Shown here piece after piece: positions 35,286-42,522 of a stretch of 64,000 nucleotides of DNA. The stretch is from Bradyrhizobium sp. CCBAU 051011 (lineage in GTDB: Bacteria > Pseudomonadota > Alphaproteobacteria > Rhizobiales > Xanthobacteraceae): positions 1,902,501 to 1,966,500 of the forward strand of contig NZ_CP022222.1 of the NCBI RefSeq assembly GCF_009930815.1. Direction: 5' to 3'. A program made the position numbers and the translations under genes. Each line of letters starts with the position of its first letter. Positions within the stretch are counted from its first letter, which is position 1. Below the pieces are notes generated by a model, which worked only from the letters and a program-made list of their open reading frames with translations, ran no database searches and had not been told where the DNA came from.

Positions 35286-35927
35286 TCAGATCTGGCCCTG
35301 ACGCTGGGTGGTCATCACGATGCGGACCAGGTCGGCGGCATTCCGAGCGCCAAGCTTCTTCATGATATTGGCGCGGTGATCCTCGATCGTGCGCGGGCTG
35401 ATCCCGAGATGCCGCCCCGCTTCCTTGTTGGAAGCGCCGGCGGTGAACTGCTCCAGCACCTCGCGCTCGCGCCGCGTGAGCGGTTCCCGTCCCGGAAAAT
35501 GCAGGGTCGCAATGCGCGACGGGGCGTTTTGCGCCTGCCGGCGGGCGTAAGCCTCGATCGCGTCATCGAGCCTTGCTACGATTTCGCTGCCGCGGAACGG
35601 CTTTTCGATGAAATCCAGCGCGCCGTTCTTGATGGCGCTGACCGCCATGGCGATATCGCCCTGCCCTGAGATCATGAAGATCGGCGCGGGGTAGTCCTCG
35701 CCATGCAGCTCTCGCAGAATGTCGAGACCGGACTTACCGGGGATATGCACATCGAGAAGGATGCAGGCTGGCGTCCGCGTTCGTGCAATCGCCAGCAGGG
35801 CAGCGCCGTCGGCGAAACAGATGACCTGATAGCCGCCTGCCGTCAGGACCATCGAAAGCGTGTCGCGAACGGCAGGGTCGTCATCGACTACGAAAATCTC
35901 CCCACGGGAGGGGGCCTTTTCAGCCAT
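35286..35927 (-). CDS. FixJ-family response regulator (REC-LuxR)
   Basis: A 213-residue two-domain regulator. The receiver (about 10-125) has Asp pair VVDDDPA, phospho-Asp in ILLDVHIPGKSG, switch Ser in MISGQGD and Lys in FIEKPFRG. The LuxR-type helix-turn-helix (about 148-205) is LTRREREVLEQFTAGASNKE then LGISPRTIEDHRANIMKKLG. Phosphorylation should expose the DNA-binding domain. It ends 66 bases from the stop of the hybrid kinase and is probably its cognate regulator, though FixJ paralogues are many in these genomes. Confidence 0.92.
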   Translation of the reverse strand: MAEKAPSRGEIFVVDDDPAVRDTLSMVLTAGGYQVICFADGAALLAIARTRTPACILLDVHIPGKSGLDILRELHGEDYPAPIFMISGQGDIAMAVSAIKNGALDFIEKPFRGSEIVARLDDAIEAYARRQAQNAPSRIATLHFPGREPLTRREREVLEQFTAGASNKEAGRHLGISPRTIEDHRANIMKKLGARNAADLVRIVMTTQRQGQI

Positions 35928-36061
35928 GTTCCATCGTCCATGCGTGGTTGAATGTGACTCACACTCGGATAACGGTATTCAACTCCATACCGGACCGTAT
36001 TTGTACGGGACCACGGCTTAACGCACAAGTAGCAACGCGCTCTTTAAAAAGTAACTAAGGA

Positions 36062-36408
36062 GTGCACTCATGCAGAACGCAGCTAGCGACGGCGTCGCAC
36101 AGGTGCCCCACGACCCGGATGCCGCCCACCCGCGCCGTGATTTTGGACCTCGTCGGCCTGATCGAGCACGTCCAGAGCGGCCTGCGCGGATTGAAGAGAC
36201 GATCGCCAGGGAAACCTCGCCCGGCGGCCCCGAGAGTTCCACTGGTGCCATCGTGCTGGACGACGTGTCGCCTCGCTACATGAAGGCGGCCGCCGCGGTG
36301 CAGGCCTGCGACGTCAATCTCGGCATCGCCCTGCGTTCCCTGCTCGACTCCGGCGCAGACGATCCAAGCGCCGCCTGCCTGCCGGCGCTTGCGGTCGTCG
36401 GGGCGTAA
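36062..36408 (+). pseudogene. Small conserved-type protein, apparently frameshifted
   Basis: Two overlapping plus frames each hold half of what looks like one protein. The first gives TRAVILDLVGLIEHVQSGLR; from about 36180 the other frame continues RIEETIARETSPGG, then AIVLDDVSPRYMKAAAAVQA and LGIALRSLLDS to the stop at 36408. A good ribosome site (AAGGAG) precedes ATG 36070. I believe Bradyrhizobium genomes carry an intact small protein of this kind, but I know of no function. A single indel would explain the split; the second frame alone could still give a 112-residue product. Confidence 0.45.
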
Positions 36409-36529
36409 GGCGACACGGCGCCGACCTGCTGGAGCCTACGAAGTTCCCTCGCCGCAATTTTCTCGCCAACTTTCCCGGGCCGTTAACCACCTGCTGCGAT
36501 CGCTGCCTGGCGTCCGGCATGCCATCGGC

Positions 36530-36768
36530 GCACCGTCTGACCCGGATGCCGCGACGACGATGGAGAAGCTCGACGCGGCGCTCAACAATATGAGCCACGG
36601 CCTTTGCATGCTCGGGCCGGACAACCGCCTGCTGCTGTGGAACGATCGCTATGTAAAAATGTACAAGGCTGGCGCCCGACCGCCTGCGCGTCGGATGCAC
36701 GCTCGATGAAATGCTCGAAGCGCGCAAGGCGGCGGGCACGGCCTATCGCGATCTCGGGCAATACGGAT
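36530..36768 (+). pseudogene. Fragment of a PAS-domain signalling protein (GGDEF/EAL type)
   Basis: ATTMEKLDAALNNMSHGLCM and LLLWNDRYVKMYK are the start of the PAS domain seen in many rhizobial diguanylate cyclase/phosphodiesterase proteins. Near 36672 the frame breaks; the continuation LAPDRLRVGCTLDEMLEARK is in the next frame and stops at 36768. No catalytic GGDEF or EAL domain follows. So this is a truncated, frameshifted remnant. Confidence 0.7.
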
Positions 36769-36836
36769 GAGGGCGCGAGAACATCACGGCGATGAATTAG
36801 CCTGATGTTGGCGCTGGAAGGGGCCGCTACACCACC

Positions 36837-37157
36837 TTAGGCGTCAGCTTCGGCCTTTGACGAAGCACCCGACTTTTTCTTGCCGTGCTTGCCGCGCAGG
36901 AAGCGGATGTCCATTTCCGTGCCGTTGACGCGAACGAGCTCGCAGCGGCGATAGGCGAGGCCGGTCGAGGACAAGAGCAGGAAGAACTCCTTGAGATTAA
37001 GGCCTTGAATGGAGCCTTCCACGGTCAGCGTGGCGTCGGTGTCCGAGATCGCGTTGAGTTGGCAGTCCCTGCGCCAGGTGCCGTCGATCGCCATGAGGCA
37101 GACATCATAGCCCCGGCTGAACGTGACCCGCTCCGCGCCCTTGCCGTCATCCGTCAT
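36837..37157 (-). CDS. PilZ-like domain protein
   Basis: A 106-residue protein at the end of the chemotaxis operon. It shows a PilZ-like beta-barrel pattern (VCLMAIDGTWRRDCQL, LTVEGSIQGLNLKEFFLLLS, CELVRVNGTEMDIRFLR) and a basic tail. The classic c-di-GMP-binding RxxxR motif at the N-terminus is not clear, so nucleotide binding is uncertain. It follows cheR by three bases, suggesting translational coupling and a role in motility or chemotaxis output. Confidence 0.7.
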   Translation of the reverse strand: MTDDGKGAERVTFSRGYDVCLMAIDGTWRRDCQLNAISDTDATLTVEGSIQGLNLKEFFLLLSSTGLAYRRCELVRVNGTEMDIRFLRGKHGKKKSGASSKAEADA

Positions 37158-37160
37158 CGC

Positions 37161-38033
37161 TCACCGTCCCGCCATCGCGGCGATTCTTGGCATCGACGCG
37201 CCGGCCTGCGGGGATGCCGCCCGCGCGCCGCTCGGCCGATAGAGGCCGCGCTTGTCCGGGAACGGCTTGAAGACATCGGTCAGGCCGACGACCGTTTCCG
37301 CCGCGCCGAGCACCAGGAAGCCATCGCCTTCCATCGCCTTGGCAAGACGGCCGAAGATATTGATCTTGGTTTCCTGATCGAAATAGATCAGCACGTTGCG
37401 GCAGAAGACGACGTCGAAATTGCCGAGCAGGGAGAAATCGTGCAGCAGATTGAGCTGGCGATGCTGCACCATGCCGCGCAGCTCCGGGCTGATCTGCCAC
37501 AATTCTCCGTTCTGCTTGAAATATTTGACGAGCAGCTGAATCGGAAGACCGCGCTGGACCTCGAACTGGCTGTAGATGCCCGATTTCGATTTCTCCAGCA
37601 CTTCCTGCGACAGGTCGGTGGCGATGATCTCGGTCCGCCAGCCGGCGAGCGCCGGGCCCATTTCCTTCAGCGACATCGCAAGCGAATACGGCTCCTGGCC
37701 GGTCGAGCCGGCGGCGCACCATATCCTGATGCTCTTGCGGCCGGCGCGCGCCTTCAACATCTCCGGCACGATCGTATCGCGGAAATGCTCGAACGGAATC
37801 TTGTCGCGGAAGAAGAAGGTCTCGTTGGTGGTCATGGCTTCGACCACCTGAGCGATGATCGTCGACGATCCGCCCTTCATTTTCTGCACGAGTTCGCCGA
37901 TGCCCGCCACGCCACATTTGCGCGATAGCGGAAGCAGACGGCTCTCGATCAGATATTGCTTGTCTGCGGACAGGTCGAGACCGGAATGATCCTTCAAGAG
38001 CTTACGCAGATACTCATAGTCTGGCGGGGTCAC
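37161..38033 (-). CDS. cheR: Chemotaxis protein methyltransferase CheR
   Basis: A 290-residue SAM-dependent methyltransferase that methylates glutamates on chemoreceptors. The N-terminal helical domain opens YEYLRKLLKDHSGLDLS; the catalytic domain has MTTNETFFFRDKIPFEHF, the SAM motif IRIWCAAGSTGQEPYSLAM, EIIATDLSQEVL and FDVVFCRNVLIYFD. The start is a GTG. It lies 30 bases downstream of cheY; no cheB esterase gene is found in the window to reverse its action. Confidence 0.95.
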   Translation of the reverse strand: MTPPDYEYLRKLLKDHSGLDLSADKQYLIESRLLPLSRKCGVAGIGELVQKMKGGSSTIIAQVVEAMTTNETFFFRDKIPFEHFRDTIVPEMLKARAGRKSIRIWCAAGSTGQEPYSLAMSLKEMGPALAGWRTEIIATDLSQEVLEKSKSGIYSQFEVQRGLPIQLLVKYFKQNGELWQISPELRGMVQHRQLNLLHDFSLLGNFDVVFCRNVLIYFDQETKINIFGRLAKAMEGDGFLVLGAAETVVGLTDVFKPFPDKRGLYRPSGARAASPQAGASMPRIAAMAGR

Positions 38034-38063
38034 GGTGGCCTCTCAAGGGCAAGCGGATAAGAT

Positions 38064-38453
38064 TCAGATCGAGCTCTGGTCGACCAGCTCGACCAAGCCG
38101 ACTTCCTGGAACTTCGCGGCGACGATGTCCTTGTCGAACGGCTTCATGATGTACTCGTTGGCGCCGGCATGCAGCGCGCGCGAAATATGGTCCATGCCGT
38201 TCTCGGTGGTGCAGAAAACCACCTTGGGCGCGTCGCCACCGGGCATGCGGCGCAGATGGCCGAGGAATTCGTAGCCGTCCATGACCGGCATATTCCAATC
38301 GAGCAGGACGGCGGTGGGCATGGCGTTCTTGCAGGCTTCCAGCGCCTGCTCGCCGTCCTCGGCCTCGACGATCTGAAAGTCCATTTCTTCCAGGATGCGG
38401 CGCGCGATCTTTCGCACCACGCTGGAATCATCGACGACCAGACAGGTTTTCAT
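38064..38453 (-). CDS. cheY: Chemotaxis response regulator CheY
   Basis: A 129-residue receiver domain. The acidic pocket is CLVVDDSSV, phospho-Asp is in AVLLDWNMPVMDG, the switch Thr in VVFCTTENG, and the Lys in IMKPFDKD. It has no output domain and is sited between cheW and cheR, so it is expected to carry the signal from CheA to the flagellar motor or to drain phosphate. Confidence 0.92.
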   Translation of the reverse strand: MKTCLVVDDSSVVRKIARRILEEMDFQIVEAEDGEQALEACKNAMPTAVLLDWNMPVMDGYEFLGHLRRMPGGDAPKVVFCTTENGMDHISRALHAGANEYIMKPFDKDIVAAKFQEVGLVELVDQSSI

Positions 38454-38480
38454 GTTGGCCTCCTTGCTTGATGCGCGGCG

Positions 38481-38957
38481 CTAAGCTGCGAGGGCTGTTT
38501 TCGGCACGATTTCGAGAACGCGATCGACGTCGAGGACGACCATGAGCTGGCCGTCGAGGCGGTGCACGCCGCCGGCGAGCTTGGCCATGCGGGGATCGAG
38601 GTTGACGGGGTTTTCCTCGCAGCTGGCGTCGGGCAGCCGCAGCACCTCGCCGATCTGGTCGATCAAGAGGCCGTAGGACTCGCCGCGCAGGTCGACGCCG
38701 ACCGCCATCGGCGGCTTGCCGTCGTCGTTCCTGGGCAGCCCGAGCCGGGCGCGCATGTCGACCACGGTGACGATGCGGCCGCGCAGATTGAGCACGCCGG
38801 CGATCTCGGCGGATGCCAGCGGCACCCGCGTCAGCCGTTCCGGCATGAACACGTCCTGCACCCGCGAGATCGGCAGGCCGAACAATTGTCCCCCGATCAC
38901 GGCGGTGACGTATTCGGCCACGGTGCCGTCGATGGTGTCGGTCTTGGTTGTTGTCAT
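38481..38957 (-). CDS. cheW: Chemotaxis coupling protein CheW
   Basis: A 158-residue coupling protein linking receptors to CheA. It shows the CheW fold: YVTAVIGGQLFGLPISRVQD, RLTRVPLASAEIAGVLNLRG, IVTVVDMRARLGLP and VDLRGESYGLLIDQIGEVL. It sits between cheA and cheY with a 55-base gap to cheA that contains a 20-bp tandem duplication. Confidence 0.95.
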   Translation of the reverse strand: MTTTKTDTIDGTVAEYVTAVIGGQLFGLPISRVQDVFMPERLTRVPLASAEIAGVLNLRGRIVTVVDMRARLGLPRNDDGKPPMAVGVDLRGESYGLLIDQIGEVLRLPDASCEENPVNLDPRMAKLAGGVHRLDGQLMVVLDVDRVLEIVPKTALAA

Positions 38958-38980
38958 GTGCTGGGTTCCTTAGGCCGTGC

Positions 38981-39020
38981 GGCTGAACTTGTTCATGCCG
39001 GGCTGAACTTGTTCATGCCG
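38981..39020. repeat. Exact 20-bp tandem duplication at the cheA stop
   Basis: The unit beginning GGCTGAACTTGTTC occurs twice, at 38981-39000 and 39001-39020, with no base between. The second copy contains the cheA stop codon (39013-39015), the first lies in the cheA-cheW gap. It looks like a recent slippage duplication. Confidence 0.85.
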
Positions 39021-41736
39021 CGCGCCTGTCGTCGGCGGTCTGTTCCTTCAGCGCCGCGATCAGGCCGGGACGGTCGAACTTGGCGACATAATCGTGGAAG
39101 CCGGCCTGCCGCCCGCGCTCGATCGCCGCCGGCGACACCAGCGAGGACAACGCGATGATCGGCAGTTGGCCCAGATTGTGGTCGGCGCGGATCGTCTCGG
39201 CGAACTCGAAGCCGTTCATGTCCGGCATTTCGATGTCGGTCAGCACCACGTCGAAGTTGTAACCCGAGCGCAGCGCAGAAAGGCCTTCCTGGGCGTTGAC
39301 GGCGACCCGCACCTTGTAGCCGGCGGCCTTCAAGACCGGGGCCAGCATGTTGCGGAAGAACGCGGAGTCATCGACCAGCAGCACCGACTGCGCCGTCGAT
39401 GAGGCCCGCATCTCCTTGCGCGAGAACCAGTCGGCAAACGCCATCGGCAGGAAGTGGCCGACGTCGATCACCTCGGTGGCTTGGCCCTTGATCACGGCCG
39501 AGCCCAAAATGCCCTCCTGCTGGCCGGCGACCTCGATGTGCAGCCGCTCCTCGACGATGTCGATGATCTCGTCGACCACGAGCCCCATCGAGCGGCCGTC
39601 GTCGGCGAACACCAGGATCGGCTGCGAGCCCGAGGTCTGGACGCTGACCCCGTTCATCTGCACCAAGGGCATCAGCTGCTCGCGGTACTGCACCATGTGG
39701 CGGCCGTTCGAGAGCTCGATCTTGTCGGTGGCGATCTCCTCGAGCCGGGTGACGAGGCCGAGCGGCACCGCCTTGGGCTGGCTGGAGCCGGCGCGGAACA
39801 CCAGCAGCGAGGTCAGCTGTTCGCCGCCGATCGCATGCGCGGCCGAGGCTTCATCGGCCATCTCATGGGCCGAGGCGCCGGAGGCGCCGAGCGCCTTGGC
39901 AATGCCGTTGGGGTCGATGATCATGATGACGGCGCCATCGCCCAGAATGGTGTTGCCGGAGAACATGTCGATGTGCCGCAGTTTGGTCGACATCGGCTTG
40001 ACCACGATTTCTTCGGTGTGGAACACGCCGTCGACCACGATGCCGAAGGTCTGGCTGCCCACTTGCGTCACCACGATGAAGCCGTTCTCGGGGTCGCTGG
40101 AGGAGCCGTCGTCGATCTTCAGCAGCTTCTTCAGGTGCATCAGCGGCAGCAGCTTGTTGCGCAGCCGCAAGACCGCGGTGTCCTTGATGCGCTCGATGCG
40201 GTGTTCGGAGTTGGCCCGCGCCCGGACCAGCTCGACCACCGAGAGCTGCGGGATCGCAAAGCGGTCACCGCCGGCTTCGACGATCAGGGCCGAGACGATG
40301 GCGAGCGTCAGCGGGATCTTGATGGTGACGGACGAGCCCTCGCCGGCGACCGACTTGATGTCGATGGTGCCGCCGATCTGGTCGATATTGGTGCGCACCA
40401 CGTCCATGCCGACGCCGCGGCCGGAGACCGAGGTGACGGTGGCAGCGGTCGAGAAGCCCGGCGCGAAGATGAACTTGTGGATCTGGGCTTCGGTCATCTT
40501 CTCCAGCTCGGCCTCGGTGACGAGACCGTTCTGCAGTGCTTTGGCCTTGATCCGCTCGGTGTTGAGACCGCGGCCATTGTCGGCGATGCAGATGATGATG
40601 TGGCCGCCCTCGTGATAGGCGGACAGCCGGATGGTGCCCTGCTCGCCCTTGCCGCTAGCCAGCCGCTCGGCCGGGGTCTCCAGGCCGTGGTCGGCGGAGT
40701 TGCGCACCATGTGCGTCAGCGGATCCTTGATCAGGTCGAGCACCTGGCGGTCGAGCTCGGTGTCGGCGCCGTGCATCTCCAGTTCGATCTGCTTGCCGAG
40801 TTCGCCGGAGAGGTCGCGGACGATCCGCGGCAGCTTCTGCCAGGCGTTGCCGATCGGCTGCATCCGCGTCTTCATGACGCCTTCCTGCAGCTCGGCGGTG
40901 ACGTTGGAGAGCCGCTGCAGCGGCACCTTGAACTCGGTGTCCTCGTTGCGGCGGGAGATTTCCAGAAGCTGGTTGCGGGTCAACACCAGCTCGGAGACCA
41001 TGGTCATCAGGTGTTCGAGGGTGTCGACGTTGACGCGGATCGACTGGTTGGCGATCTTGTCGGCGACCTCGCCATCGGCCTCGACAGCGGCGGCACGCTT
41101 GGCCGGTTTGGCCTTGGCTTCCTTCGCGGCTTCCTTGACTTCGGGCGCGGCCTTGGCGACGGGCGCCGGCGCGGCTGCAACTTCGGTCTCGGTCTCGCGG
41201 AAGGCGCGCTCGAGGTCGTCGAGCGAGACTTCGCCCGGACGCAACGGGCGTTCCAGCACCTGCTCGACCAGCGTGCCCTTGGTCATCGCGGGCGGAGCCG
41301 GCGGCGCTACGGGGGCCGGCGCGGGCGCGGGTGCGGGCGGCGCTGCGGCCTCGGCATGATGGCCGCCTTCGGCCATCGCGTGCAGCTTTTCGATCAGGTC
41401 TTCGTCGGTGCCTTCGGGCTCGGTCTCGGTGGCCTCAAGCCCGGCGAGGATTTCCTTGATGCGGTCGATCGAGGACAGGATCAGCGTCACGGCTTCGGCC
41501 TTGACCGGCATGCCGTCGCGGAATTTGCCCATCAAGGTCTCGCCGGCATGGGCGAGCGCTTCCAGCCGCGGCAGCCCCAGAAAGCCGCAGGTGCCCTTGA
41601 TGGTGTGGACCAGGCGGAAGATGTTATCCAGAATCTTCGCGTCGCTCGGGTCCTGCTCGAACCGCACCAACTGATTGTCGACCGTATCCAGGCTCTCGCT
41701 GGTCTCTGTCAGGAACTCCCGTAACAGGTCATCCAT
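39013..41736 (-). CDS. cheA: Hybrid chemotaxis kinase CheA with C-terminal receiver
   Basis: A 907-residue kinase. The HPt domain holds the phospho-His in LVHTIKGTCGFLG (about residue 45). An Ala/Pro-rich linker (about 115-225) replaces a clear P2 domain. Then come dimerisation (about 230-300), ATP-binding (MVRNSADHGLETPAER, IADNGRGLN, SGRGVGMDVVRTNI), a CheW-like domain, a second CheW-like domain (about 640-770) and a receiver with phospho-Asp in VVLTDIEMPDMNG. CheA-REC fusions with two CheW-like modules occur in alphaproteobacteria. It heads the cheA-cheW-cheY-cheR-PilZ operon. Confidence 0.95.
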   Translation of the reverse strand: MDDLLREFLTETSESLDTVDNQLVRFEQDPSDAKILDNIFRLVHTIKGTCGFLGLPRLEALAHAGETLMGKFRDGMPVKAEAVTLILSSIDRIKEILAGLEATETEPEGTDEDLIEKLHAMAEGGHHAEAAAPPAPAPAPAPVAPPAPPAMTKGTLVEQVLERPLRPGEVSLDDLERAFRETETEVAAAPAPVAKAAPEVKEAAKEAKAKPAKRAAAVEADGEVADKIANQSIRVNVDTLEHLMTMVSELVLTRNQLLEISRRNEDTEFKVPLQRLSNVTAELQEGVMKTRMQPIGNAWQKLPRIVRDLSGELGKQIELEMHGADTELDRQVLDLIKDPLTHMVRNSADHGLETPAERLASGKGEQGTIRLSAYHEGGHIIICIADNGRGLNTERIKAKALQNGLVTEAELEKMTEAQIHKFIFAPGFSTAATVTSVSGRGVGMDVVRTNIDQIGGTIDIKSVAGEGSSVTIKIPLTLAIVSALIVEAGGDRFAIPQLSVVELVRARANSEHRIERIKDTAVLRLRNKLLPLMHLKKLLKIDDGSSSDPENGFIVVTQVGSQTFGIVVDGVFHTEEIVVKPMSTKLRHIDMFSGNTILGDGAVIMIIDPNGIAKALGASGASAHEMADEASAAHAIGGEQLTSLLVFRAGSSQPKAVPLGLVTRLEEIATDKIELSNGRHMVQYREQLMPLVQMNGVSVQTSGSQPILVFADDGRSMGLVVDEIIDIVEERLHIEVAGQQEGILGSAVIKGQATEVIDVGHFLPMAFADWFSRKEMRASSTAQSVLLVDDSAFFRNMLAPVLKAAGYKVRVAVNAQEGLSALRSGYNFDVVLTDIEMPDMNGFEFAETIRADHNLGQLPIIALSSLVSPAAIERGRQAGFHDYVAKFDRPGLIAALKEQTADDRRAA

Positions 41737-41972
41737 ATGAGCACGCCTTCAAAAAATCCGGATACTGGCCTTCTCCAGAAATAACCCTTCGGATTTCACG
41801 GCTACGTTAATTTCACAGTCCGTGCTAATACGGATATGGTGAATATGTCGTGATGAACGGTTGGGGACGGCGGTCCGTCGAGACGGTCGACGACATTTGC
41901 AAGCCGCGGCGACAAACGGCCAGCGCACCGGATGACGACCTGGAAACAAAACGTGCGCGAAGGTCGAGCGGA

Positions 41973-42353
41973 TCAGGCTGCGAGCAGTTCGTCTTCGCGC
42001 TTCACCAGCTTCCTGATTTCCTTGAGCGCTTTGTAGAGTGCGCCTGCGGCCACATGGTTATTGGCGGCGTCGATTGTGAGGCGGTCGCCCGGCCTGGCAT
42101 CGCGCAGTTCGCGCAAGTAACCTTGATAGGCGGTCCGGTAACGCGGGATGTCGTTCTTCAGATACATGGTCTGAATGCAGAGATAGAGCCGCTTTGCGGG
42201 CGTATTGGCTGTCTCCGCATTGATGGTGTCCCGCTCGCGCAGGATTGGCGCCTCACCGTCGATCAGGAACGAGGTGCGGATGCCGGAATTGACGAGAACG
42301 GTTTCCCCGATAACGATCCGTTCAAATGGCTTCAGTTCAACGCGTAGCGGCAC
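41973..42353 (-). CDS. flbT: Flagellin regulator FlbT
   Basis: A 126-residue protein from a GTG at 42353: PLRVELKPFERIVIGETVLV, then SFLIDGEAPILRERDTI, AETANTPAKRLYLCIQTMYL and a helical tail. FlbT binds flagellin mRNA leaders and controls their stability or translation in alphaproteobacteria. The frame is open to 42410 but the extra 19 basic residues are not part of the family. It lies 170 bases downstream of the flagellin gene on the same strand. The usual partner gene flaF is not present between them. Confidence 0.88.
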   Translation of the reverse strand: MPLRVELKPFERIVIGETVLVNSGIRTSFLIDGEAPILRERDTINAETANTPAKRLYLCIQTMYLKNDIPRYRTAYQGYLRELRDARPGDRLTIDAANNHVAAGALYKALKEIRKLVKREDELLAA

Positions 42354-42522
42354 AATCGTCCCCCGTTCGAAGACGCGTGAGCGGCAGGGCTCACGACGTT
42401 TGCGAAACATCGTTCGTGCAAATGCGCGGCGGATACGCCGCCAGACAATATTCAGGAAATCTGGATCGATGGTGGCGGCGGGGTTTTCCCCGCCGCCTTG
42501 ATCGTTGACGTCGCCGTCCCGC

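Noticed and set aside
39454..41724. 756-residue plus-strand reading frame opposite cheA
   Set aside because: It is a shadow of the GC-rich cheA coding strand: no domain pattern, His/Asp/Gly-rich composition, and cheA is certain.
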